Assembly: GCA_046331625.1 (NCBI GenBank)
Contig: JAXLQL010000001.1
Coordinates: 372,001 to 436,000 of the forward strand
Source: JAXLQL01 sp046331625
Lineage (GTDB): Bacteria > Acidobacteriota > Terriglobia > Bryobacterales > Bryobacteraceae
Reading direction: 5' to 3'
Length of the DNA: 64,000 nucleotides
Below are positions 52,380-59,886 of this stretch, in pieces (position 1 is the stretch's first letter; every line of letters starts with the position of its first letter). Under the pieces are notes generated by a model. It had not been told where the DNA came from and did not search any database. It was given only the letters and a program-made list of their open reading frames with translations. The translations under genes were made by a program, and so were the position numbers.

Positions 52380-52790
52380 CTACTTCGCGCGCATGCGGTT
52401 GTTGCGCGGATTGTGCTCCACCTCGGCCAACCCGAGTTGTTCGAGCACCGGCGGCACATACATGCCGAACCGTCCGCGCAGCCCTTTCTTGAGCCCATAC
52501 CACCCGGCCACCGGATTCGACGCCGAGCGGCCCCACGCTTCCACAGTGCCATCGGCGGCGTCTTTCTGTTCGTCGGCGCTACCGAGCAACATCCAATCGC
52601 CGTGCTTCTTCAGCATCGCGTGCAGATCGTCGACGCAGCGCAAGTGGTACCGCAATTCCGTCTTGCCCACTTGCACCACCAACGCGGGCGGATTCGCCCC
52701 CTCGTCACGATAAGCAGTGAACTCCGAAGTCTGGGGAGGCGTCTTCAGCGTCCAAGGATTGTCTTTCGTTCCGGCGTTCGACTTCTTCAT
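52380..52790 (-). CDS. conserved small cytosolic protein (possibly DUF6855)
   Basis: A 136-residue protein with a strongly patterned sequence: NPWTLKTPPQTSEFTAYRDE, LRYHLRCVDDLHAMLKKHGD, GTVEAWGRS and GMYVPPVLEQLGLAEVEHNP. I believe this is the family now called DUF6855, but I am not certain; the function is unknown. AAAGGAG precedes the ATG. It is coupled to the SRPBCC gene upstream by an ATGA overlap and belongs to the ArsR-SRPBCC group. Confidence 0.7.
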   Translation of the reverse strand: MKKSNAGTKDNPWTLKTPPQTSEFTAYRDEGANPPALVVQVGKTELRYHLRCVDDLHAMLKKHGDWMLLGSADEQKDAADGTVEAWGRSASNPVAGWYGLKKGLRGRFGMYVPPVLEQLGLAEVEHNPRNNRMRAK

Positions 52791-53218
52791 GCGTGCGCTC
52801 CTTTGGTTTGATTTTCGGCGTGCTGTTTGAGACTGGCGGCGAACTGTTCGAATTGCGGCTGCAGGTCAGGCAACGATTTCTCGATCAGCGGCGACATCAA
52901 TCCGCTGAACTCCTCTCGCATGAAGAACTCCACCGATCCGTCAGCCTGCGGCGTCAGCGTATAGGTTCGCGTACCCTTGAACAGGCCGAGCGGCATGCCG
53001 CCCTCCCAGATCATCTTTTTCGAGGGCTCGAACTCGCTGACCTTCAGCTTGAACGTGCGCCCGTTGGCTTCGAGTGCGATCTTTTCTCCGGCCGCGATGC
53101 GGCCATCGATCTTCTTTACCGTGGGATTCCAACGTGGGTACGACGAAGCGTCGGTGAGAATGCGCCAAATCGTATCGGGCGTAGCGCGAATCCGGGCAGC
53201 AGCTTGAAAGCTTTTCAT
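52787..53218 (-). CDS. SRPBCC-family protein
   Basis: A 143-residue START-like/polyketide-cyclase fold protein: ARIRATPDTIWRILTDASSY at the start, PRWNPTVKKIDG, and a long C-terminal helix (PLIEKSLPDLQPQFEQFAAS). Such proteins bind hydrophobic ligands. ATG 53218 is chosen; TACGAT is eight bases upstream, so the message is nearly leaderless. It starts a new transcript rather than continuing from the AHSA1 gene. Confidence 0.8.
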   Translation of the reverse strand: MKSFQAAARIRATPDTIWRILTDASSYPRWNPTVKKIDGRIAAGEKIALEANGRTFKLKVSEFEPSKKMIWEGGMPLGLFKGTRTYTLTPQADGSVEFFMREEFSGLMSPLIEKSLPDLQPQFEQFAASLKQHAENQTKGAHA

Positions 53219-53248
53219 GACCGTGTATCGTAACACACGAGTTACCAG

Positions 53249-53665
53249 TCACGAAAGCTCGGCAAGAGCCGGAAGCACCGCGTCCCAGGACCGTGCGAAA
53301 ACCGGCGCGCGCGAGTTCCATAGCTCCTCACTCGCCGCCCCGGGCCGATGCCGCACGTCGACCCGCGTACCGCTGCCCTCGGCTGTGAAGGTAATCGTGA
53401 CTTCGGTCGGCGCATCCGGCGCCGTACCCAGGTAAAAATCGAGCACGATGCGGTCCGGCTGTTCCCAGCTTTTCACCCGGCCCATCTCGAACTCGGAACC
53501 GTCCGGAGCAGCCTCGTAGAACCGTCCGCTCTCGAGAAGGTGGATGCGGCTGGCCGGATCCTTCGACCGCCGGTGCGTCACTGGCCACCACTCGGAAACA
53601 TGGGCAGTAAACAGATCGAATGCTCGTCCCACGCTGCACGCGAGCAGCACAGACTTGTCAACCAT
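53249..53665 (-). CDS. AHSA1-type SRPBCC protein
   Basis: A 138-residue START-like protein (GRAFDLFTAHVSEWWPVTHR, DFYLGTAPDAPTEVTITFTA and SWDAVLPAL). Proteins of this group often sit beside an ArsR regulator, as here: its start lies 8 bp inside the end of the ArsR gene. ATG 53665 is the best start; the frame upstream only mirrors the regulator gene. Ligand unknown. Confidence 0.82.
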   Translation of the reverse strand: MVDKSVLLACSVGRAFDLFTAHVSEWWPVTHRRSKDPASRIHLLESGRFYEAAPDGSEFEMGRVKSWEQPDRIVLDFYLGTAPDAPTEVTITFTAEGSGTRVDVRHRPGAASEELWNSRAPVFARSWDAVLPALAELS

Positions 53666-53948
53666 TCTTCGCAAGATCCTCCAATCGCGCCAGCGCTGTG
53701 TCCCAAAGATCGTCAATGAACTTCCGCACCGGAATGAACCCTTGCGGCCGGATACTGTAGAAGCTCTGCCGCCGCCGGTGCCGCACCTGCACCAGCCCGG
53801 CGTCGCGAAGCGATCCGAGATGCCGTGACACCGCCGGGCGGCTCACCGGAAACCTCTCCGCAATGTCGGAGACCGAGAGCGGCCCCTTGCGGAGTTCGCG
53901 CAAAATCGCGCGGCGAACCGCATTGCCCAACGCGTCAAGCGGATCCAT
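53658..53948 (-). CDS. ArsR-family winged-helix transcriptional regulator
   Basis: A 96-residue DNA-binding protein: LDALGNAVRRAILRELRKGP, then SDIAERFPVSRPAVSRHLGS (recognition helix) and a wing with VRHRRRQSFYSI. No metal-binding CxC motif is seen, so it is of the metal-free type usually paired with SRPBCC genes. It likely represses its own operon with the AHSA1 gene. Confidence 0.88.
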   Translation of the reverse strand: MDPLDALGNAVRRAILRELRKGPLSVSDIAERFPVSRPAVSRHLGSLRDAGLVQVRHRRRQSFYSIRPQGFIPVRKFIDDLWDTALARLEDLAKNG

Positions 53949-53969
53949 TGTAACGTCTAGGTTACCGCA

Positions 53970-55214
53970 TCAAGGCTTGGGCTTCTTCTTCGGCTGCTTC
54001 GCCTCGGGATCCGCCTCATGCACGGCCTCGCGAAATCGTCCCTTCATGCTGCTCGCCAGCGACACACTCTGTTCACCGAACTTGTCGCGCAACAGGTCGG
54101 CCGCTTTCATCGCCTTGCCCCACCGCTCCGACCGGCCTTCGTCGAGCAGGCTCATCTGTCCGGGAGACTCCTCGAGTCCCGACGCATGCACGCCCAACAG
54201 CCGAATCGGTCGCCCCGTCCAGTTCCTCTGGAACAGCGCCCGGATCTCGGCCAGCATCTCCACGTCAATCTGCGTCGGCGTATCCAGCGTGTGCGCGCGC
54301 GTGAACGTGGAAAAGTCCGAGTAGCGCAGTTTCAACTGGATCGTGCGCGCCCACAGCCCGTGGTCGCGCAGCCGCCGCGCCACCATCTCGCACAAGCGCG
54401 CCAGCGTCGCGTCGAGCGTGTCACGGTCCTTGGTGTCTTCGAGGTAGGTGTGCTCGTGGCTGATCGACTTCGGCCCCACGTCCTCGCCGACCGCCGTATC
54501 GAACCACCCGCCGGCGTCGAGCCCTTTCGACTTTCCGGCCAGGGCCAGGCCCCATTTGCCGAAGCGCTCGGCCAGGAAATCCTCGTCGAGCTTGGCCAGG
54601 TCACCCACCTTGCGAATGCCCAACTCGCGCAGGTGTTTCTCGGTCACCTTTCCCACGCCGGGGATCTTGCGCACGTCGAGCGACGCGAGAAATCGCGCTT
54701 CCGCTCCGGGCATTACCCACAGGATCCCGTTCGGCTTCGCCTGGTCGGAACTCACCTTCGAAACCAGCCGCGAACTGGACACGCCGATGGAACAGTTGAG
54801 TCCGGTCGCCTTGCCGATCGCTTCATGCAAACGGTGCGCTGCACGAAAGGGCCGGCCATGTAGGCGCTCGGTTCCGGTGAGGTCCAGGTAGGCTTCGTCG
54901 ATCGATGCCATCTCCACGTTGGGTGTGAAGGAATCGAGCACCTCGCGGACTTTGTGCGAGTACTCCACATAACGCCCGCGGTGGCCCTCCACGAAGATCG
55001 CGTGCGGGCAGAGCATGTGCGCCGTGCGCAGTGGCATGGCCGAATGCACCCCGAACTTGCGCGCCTCATAGGATGCAGCCGAAACCACCCCGCGCTGATC
55101 GGGCTTGCCACCCACCACCACTGCCTTGCCCTTCAGCGATGGATCAAACAACTCCTCCACGGACACGAAGAACGCGTCCATGTCGAGATGGAAGATGGTG
55201 CGCAACTCCGGCAT
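53970..55214 (-). CDS. dinB: DNA polymerase IV (Y-family)
   Basis: An error-prone DNA polymerase for lesion bypass, 414 residues. Catalytic acids are in HLDMDAFFVSVEE (residues 9-21) and MASIDEAYLDLTG near 103-115; a helix-hairpin-helix (VRKIPGVGKVTEKHLRELGI) and the little-finger domain follow. A Lys/Pro-rich tail ends it; I see no clear QLxLF-type sliding-clamp motif in that tail. The gene is 17 bp downstream of prmC on the same strand. I see no clear LexA box in the short gap, so control is probably from the upstream operon promoter. Confidence 0.93.
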   Translation of the reverse strand: MPELRTIFHLDMDAFFVSVEELFDPSLKGKAVVVGGKPDQRGVVSAASYEARKFGVHSAMPLRTAHMLCPHAIFVEGHRGRYVEYSHKVREVLDSFTPNVEMASIDEAYLDLTGTERLHGRPFRAAHRLHEAIGKATGLNCSIGVSSSRLVSKVSSDQAKPNGILWVMPGAEARFLASLDVRKIPGVGKVTEKHLRELGIRKVGDLAKLDEDFLAERFGKWGLALAGKSKGLDAGGWFDTAVGEDVGPKSISHEHTYLEDTKDRDTLDATLARLCEMVARRLRDHGLWARTIQLKLRYSDFSTFTRAHTLDTPTQIDVEMLAEIRALFQRNWTGRPIRLLGVHASGLEESPGQMSLLDEGRSERWGKAMKAADLLRDKFGEQSVSLASSMKGRFREAVHEADPEAKQPKKKPKP

Positions 55215-55231
55215 CGCCAGCGAAGAATCCT

Positions 55232-56065
55232 CTATGGCCAGTATTGCGCGGAAATGACGCGCGGCCAGCCGGCCAGGTCCTGCGTCACGCGATGATCACG
55301 CCACTCGCCTTCGAGCAGCGCCAGTACGCGCTCCTGCGCCTGATAGCCGATCTCCATCACCAGCCACCCCGCGGGCCGCAATATGCGCGCCGCGTCGCGC
55401 ACAAGCCGCTCGTAGATCTCCACTCCCGTGGGGCCACCGAACAACGCCACCGGCGGCTCATGGTCGCGGACCTCACGCTGCAAGTGCGGCCCCTCCGGAT
55501 CGGGAATGTAGGGCGGATTCGACAGCACCAAGTCGAAGGATCGCGGCGCCAACGCCGCGCCCAGATCGCAGCAGACGAAGTCGGCTCGCGCGCCGAGATC
55601 GCGCGCATTGCGCCGCGCCACATCCAGCGCATCCACAGAGATATCGCTCGCGACGGTGGCACAGTCGGTTTCGAGCGACCACGTGACGCCGATCGCGCCG
55701 GACCCGCATCCGATATCGATCGCCCGCCGCGCCAGCCTCGCGCGCTCCAGCGCGACTTCGACTGCGTGCTCGGTCTCCGGCCGCGGGATCAGCACAGCCG
55801 GACTCACGAAGAACGGCCGCCCATAGAACTCCTGCACGCGTGTGATGTACTGCGTGGGCTTTCCCTTCAGCCGTTCGTGCAGGTAGCGCCCGTAGTGGAT
55901 CCAGGCCAGCTCGGGCAATTCCTCGTCGCCGTGCGCATAGAGAAAGGACTTCTCGCGGCGCAACGCGTGGCACAGCAGCACTTCAGCCGTGAGCCGAGGC
56001 GCGCCTACCGATCCCTCATCGAGCAGCTTGGTTCCCTGATCGAGCGCCTGTTTGACGGTGAGCAT
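55232..56065 (-). CDS. prmC: release factor glutamine methyltransferase
   Basis: Methylates the GGQ glutamine of release factors. The 277-residue enzyme has the SAM-binding AIDIGCGSGAIGVTWSLE and the catalytic SNPPYIPDPEG, plus the N-terminal helical domain with KPTQYITRVQEFYGRPFFVS. ATG 56065 overlaps the GT87 gene end by 50 bp. It belongs with prfA upstream, whose product it modifies; a glycosyltransferase gene separates them here. Confidence 0.9.
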   Translation of the reverse strand: MLTVKQALDQGTKLLDEGSVGAPRLTAEVLLCHALRREKSFLYAHGDEELPELAWIHYGRYLHERLKGKPTQYITRVQEFYGRPFFVSPAVLIPRPETEHAVEVALERARLARRAIDIGCGSGAIGVTWSLETDCATVASDISVDALDVARRNARDLGARADFVCCDLGAALAPRSFDLVLSNPPYIPDPEGPHLQREVRDHEPPVALFGGPTGVEIYERLVRDAARILRPAGWLVMEIGYQAQERVLALLEGEWRDHRVTQDLAGWPRVISAQYWP

Positions 56066-57143
56066 CGGCGAGTGCGACAAGAAGTATCGATAGTAGCAGC
56101 ACGGGCAACGCGGCACTCAATGGAAATCCAAAGTAGAGCAGGAATGCAGCGGGTGGCATCGCCAGAGCGATGGTCCAGTTGGTGAGCGCCGTGGAAGCGC
56201 CCGCGGTGGCGAACAGCGCAGCCATCAGCACCAGCACCACCAGATCCTGCGAATAGGCGTGATGGCACACGAGCACGCCACCCGCCAGCGCCAGCCCGAA
56301 CATCACGCCAAAGCTGCGAATGCGCCACGCGAGATACGCGAACAGCGCCGCCGTGGCGACGCTCAACACGAGTTCGAGCGAAGGATTCTCGGCACCGCTC
56401 ACAAACCACGCCAGGTTACGGAACGTTGTCATCGTCTCTGCGCCTGGATGCACCGCGGGGCTCCGCAGCACTGCCAAGTACCGGCCGGGCCAATCGAAGC
56501 CATCGGCTATCGCACTCAGCACGAAGAGCGCCGCACCGCCGGCGAGCCCGCCCTTCAAGATCCCCCAGCGGCGATGGATCACGAGGCCGATCGGCACCAG
56601 CACCAGCAAGTGAAACTTGATCGACGCCAAGCTCAACAACACACCTGCGGCCAAGTCACGCCCTCGCCGTTCGAGCAAGAGCGCGAACCCGCACAGCGCG
56701 GTCACGAGTCCCGAATCCTGCCCGTTGAGCAGATTCACCAGCAGCGGAATCGACAGCGCAGCCAGCGCCCACACCGGCGGATACTCGCGCGACCACAACC
56801 ACAAAAACACCACGAACACCGTCGCGTTGAATGCCTCCCAGATGTAGTAGGCGGTTCGATACGGGAGCTTGCCCAGCGGACTCAGCATCAGCGCATACCA
56901 CGGCAGCCGCGTATAACAGACCGCTGGATAGTACGTGCCGCTCTCGGTCACCTCGCGATGTACGCGTAGGGACGCATCCATCACGTAGAGTTCGGGCGTG
57001 CGCACCAGCCGTGCGCCCGCAAAGAGCTGCAGAAAGTCGTTCTCTCCTCGTTTCGCCCGGCTCCACAGATGTTGTCCGGCGAGAACATCGATCAGGAGTC
57101 CGATCAGAATACATCCGGCGAGGAACAGGTTCCGCCGGCTCAT
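56016..57143 (-). CDS. GT87-family (DUF2029) membrane glycosyltransferase
   Basis: A 375-residue multi-spanning membrane protein with about 10 helices. The family motif GENDFLQLFAGARLVRTPELY is near residues 33-53, and LVNLLNGQDSGLVTALCGFA and LSLASIKFHLLVLVP follow. GT87 enzymes use polyprenyl-phosphate mannose or arabinose donors, best known in actinobacteria. It starts by ATGA overlap with prfA and ends inside prmC. Confidence 0.82.
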   Translation of the reverse strand: MSRRNLFLAGCILIGLLIDVLAGQHLWSRAKRGENDFLQLFAGARLVRTPELYVMDASLRVHREVTESGTYYPAVCYTRLPWYALMLSPLGKLPYRTAYYIWEAFNATVFVVFLWLWSREYPPVWALAALSIPLLVNLLNGQDSGLVTALCGFALLLERRGRDLAAGVLLSLASIKFHLLVLVPIGLVIHRRWGILKGGLAGGAALFVLSAIADGFDWPGRYLAVLRSPAVHPGAETMTTFRNLAWFVSGAENPSLELVLSVATAALFAYLAWRIRSFGVMFGLALAGGVLVCHHAYSQDLVVLVLMAALFATAGASTALTNWTIALAMPPAAFLLYFGFPLSAALPVLLLSILLVALADAHRQTGARSGNQAAR

Positions 57144-58225
57144 GCAGCTTTGTCTTGGTCGTCTCCCTCGAGTTTCTTCGTCTGGTAGTACGTCGTCAGT
57201 GCGTCGATCAACGGATCGAGCCGGCCTTCCATCACCAGGTCGAGTTGATGGAGCGTCAGACCGATGCGGTGATCCGTCACGCGATTCTGCGGGAAGTTGT
57301 AGGTGCGGATTTTCTCGCTGCGGTCGCCCGAACCCACCATGCTCCTACGCTCGGCGCCGATGGCAGCCTGCTGCTTTTCGAGCTCCATTTCGTAGAGCCT
57401 CGACCGCAGTACGCGCTCGGCCTTGGCGCGATTCTTGATCTGCGACTTTTCATCCTGGCAGGAGACCACCAGCCCCGTGGGAATGTGCGTCAGCCGCACC
57501 GCCGAATAGGTGGTGTTCACTGACTGTCCACCCGGACCCGACGAGCAGAACGTATCAATGCGCACGTCTTTCGGATCGATCTTCACATCGATTTCATCGG
57601 CTTCCGGAAGCACGGCCACCGTGATCGCGGAAGTGTGAATGCGGCCCTGCGTCTCAGTCTGCGGAACGCGCTGCACGCGATGGACGCCGCTCTCGTACTT
57701 GAGCTTGCTGAACACCTTGTTGCCATTCACCAGCGCAATCACTTCCTTCAAGCCGCCCACGGTCGATTCGCTCGAAGACGTCACTTCCACGCGCCAGCCT
57801 CGAGTTTCCGCCCAGCGGCAGTACATGCGAAAGATCTCGGCGGCGAACAGGGTAGCCTCGTCGCCACCCGTGCCGGCGCGGATTTCGATCATCACGTTCT
57901 TGTCGTCGTTGGGATCCTTGGGCAGCAGCAGGATCTTCAGATCTTCCTCGAGCTTGGCCATCTCGGGCTCGAGTCGCGCCACATCTTCCTCGGCCATCGC
58001 TCGCAGTTCCGCGTCGGTCTCGGCGAGCATCTGCCGCGCACCCGCCACGTCGGCGTCAGCCTTCTTCCAGTCGCGATACTTGGCCACCACTTCGCCCAAG
58101 TCATTGTGCGTCTTGGCGGTCTTGCGATAAGTGTCTGGATCGTTGATCACCGCCGGATCCGCCATCTGGGCGGTGAGGTCTTCGAAGCGTTTTTCGATAT
58201 CGTCGAGGCGTTCTCGGTAGAGCAT
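57140..58225 (-). CDS. prfA: peptide chain release factor 1
   Basis: Terminates translation at UAA and UAG. The 361-residue protein has CSSGPGGQSVNTTYSAVRLT (GGQ motif) and a PxT-type recognition region (PQTETQGRIHTSAITVAVLP, with RIHTS before the GGQ). ATG 58225 begins MLYRERLDDIEKRF, the usual start; a GTG start 17 codons upstream is possible. Overlap with the GT87 gene suggests co-translation. Confidence 0.95.
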   Translation of the reverse strand: MLYRERLDDIEKRFEDLTAQMADPAVINDPDTYRKTAKTHNDLGEVVAKYRDWKKADADVAGARQMLAETDAELRAMAEEDVARLEPEMAKLEEDLKILLLPKDPNDDKNVMIEIRAGTGGDEATLFAAEIFRMYCRWAETRGWRVEVTSSSESTVGGLKEVIALVNGNKVFSKLKYESGVHRVQRVPQTETQGRIHTSAITVAVLPEADEIDVKIDPKDVRIDTFCSSGPGGQSVNTTYSAVRLTHIPTGLVVSCQDEKSQIKNRAKAERVLRSRLYEMELEKQQAAIGAERRSMVGSGDRSEKIRTYNFPQNRVTDHRIGLTLHQLDLVMEGRLDPLIDALTTYYQTKKLEGDDQDKAA

Positions 58226-58253
58226 GGCGGGTGAACTCGCGTGGAGAGGGGCG

Positions 58254-59273
58254 TTAGGCGATGACGAGTTCGCCACCGTTGGATTTTTCGAGACTCATGG
58301 CGCCTTCGAGCGCCGTGATCGCGATCTCGGTCTGGTCGTCGGTTGGAGGCTTGGTGGTGATGCGTTGCAGCCAGAGTCCGGGCATGGTCAGAAGCGCCAG
58401 CAAGCTCCCGCGGCGCTTGGCGGCAAAGCGGATCAGTTCATAGCTGAGCCCGGCGATCAACGGGAGGCATACGATGCGACTCGCCATGCGGCCGGCGAAC
58501 GAATCGAACGGGAGCACAGTGTAGACCGCCATCGAGATCAGCATCACGGTGATCAGGAAGCTGGTGCCGCAACGCGGATGGAACGTGGTGAAGCTCTGGG
58601 CCGTGGGAACGGTCACGGGCTTGCCCGATTCGTAGTTGAACACCACGCGATGCTCGGCGCCGTGGTACTCGAACACGCGGCGGATATCCTTCCACTGCGA
58701 CATCAGCCACATGAACATCAGGAAGATCGCGATGCGGATCATCCCATCGACGAAGTTGAACGCGATGCGGCCGCCCAACGCCGGGAACGCCGCGCTGAGT
58801 TTGGTGGTGATCCAGAGCGGAACCAACTTGTAGGCAAAGATGAAGAACGCGAGCGACAGCAGCAGTTGCACCGTCATTACCGCATTCGAGAAGGCCGGCT
58901 TTTTCCCTTCCCCAGCCGTGCCCATGCAGCCTGGCGCGATCATGTTGAGCAGGGCGGGCGCGGCATCCACGGCCACGTTCGCCGAGTATTGCAGCGACTT
59001 GTAGCCCAGCACCATCGCCTGCCCCAGCGTGCCGAGTCCGCGCAGCACGGGGTACTTGAAGATCGGATACTTTTCCGAGACCTTGCTGATGGGCTTCGAT
59101 TCGGTGACGATCGTGCCATCGGGTTTGCGCACGGCGATGCAGTAGGCGTGCGGAGCACGCATCATCACACCCTCCATCACGGCTTGGCCGCCGATGAGGG
59201 TCTCCTCGCCACTCTCGAGCACGGGCAACATTTGCACGCGCCCGAACATGCGCACGAATTCTCGAACGGTCAC
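58254..59273 (-). CDS. DUF1385 membrane protein (YqhQ-like)
   Basis: A 339-residue membrane protein. ETLIGGQAVMEGVMMRAPHA near the start is the family hallmark, with YHGAEHRVVFNYESG and FHPRCGTSFLITVMLISM later. Such genes are often next to prfA and prmC, as here, but the function is unknown. Translation starts at GTG 59273; TATACT lies about 25 bases upstream on the same strand. Confidence 0.85.
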   Translation of the reverse strand: MTVREFVRMFGRVQMLPVLESGEETLIGGQAVMEGVMMRAPHAYCIAVRKPDGTIVTESKPISKVSEKYPIFKYPVLRGLGTLGQAMVLGYKSLQYSANVAVDAAPALLNMIAPGCMGTAGEGKKPAFSNAVMTVQLLLSLAFFIFAYKLVPLWITTKLSAAFPALGGRIAFNFVDGMIRIAIFLMFMWLMSQWKDIRRVFEYHGAEHRVVFNYESGKPVTVPTAQSFTTFHPRCGTSFLITVMLISMAVYTVLPFDSFAGRMASRIVCLPLIAGLSYELIRFAAKRRGSLLALLTMPGLWLQRITTKPPTDDQTEIAITALEGAMSLEKSNGGELVIA

Positions 59274-59321
59274 GGGGGTGGGGTCTCCACACCCAGTATA
59301 ACAACCGCCCTTTTTCGCGCC

Positions 59322-59657
59322 CTATGCAGCCACGGCCTGCGGTTGCCCGAGCAGACTCTGCACCAGCCACCGGATCTGGATCGGCTCGAAAGACTCGCAG
59401 AGATAGTCGGCGGCGCCCGCTTCGAGCGCGCTCAGCCACGCGTTCTCGCTATCGTCGCGACCCACCACCACTACGCGGCGCGAGCGGTCGCGCAGCAGGC
59501 GGCCCAACCGCTGGCTCCGATTCGAGCAAAAAACAAGATCGGCCTGGGTTGGTTTGGCTGATCCCTGAAAGCCGAGGGCGATCAGAGAGGCATTGAGACT
59601 CGACGCCGTGGTGGCGTCCAAATCGAGAAGGGCGGCGGTTCGCGCTGAGTGAGGCAT
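59322..59657 (-). CDS. degenerate receiver-domain protein
   Basis: A 111-residue receiver-like protein. The fold is recognisable from ADLVFCSNRSQRLGRLLRDR, VVVVGRDDSENAWLSALEAG and ADYLCESFEP, but where the phospho-acceptor aspartate belongs there is CSN, so it is not phosphorylated in the usual way. ATG 59657 preferred over an upstream start. It may act as a protein-binding module of another regulator. Confidence 0.65.
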   Translation of the reverse strand: MPHSARTAALLDLDATTASSLNASLIALGFQGSAKPTQADLVFCSNRSQRLGRLLRDRSRRVVVVGRDDSENAWLSALEAGAADYLCESFEPIQIRWLVQSLLGQPQAVAA

Positions 59658-59886
59658 GTCTGCTCCGGATTCCGAGATTTCCCAGGAGCCTCGCCGACGG
59701 GGGATGGGCTCGACAGTCTCAGTATGCGCTCCGATCTCGCCCAACGCCAATCAATTAAATGGATCAGAGCGATTCAAGCCGTTTGTGGACCAAGTGAAAC
59801 CGGATTGCGCTCTCGGTCGTCCCACGCTGTTGGTATACTAGATCAATCCAAGCACAGGTGTCAGGTCTGTGATCTCCGTTAACACT

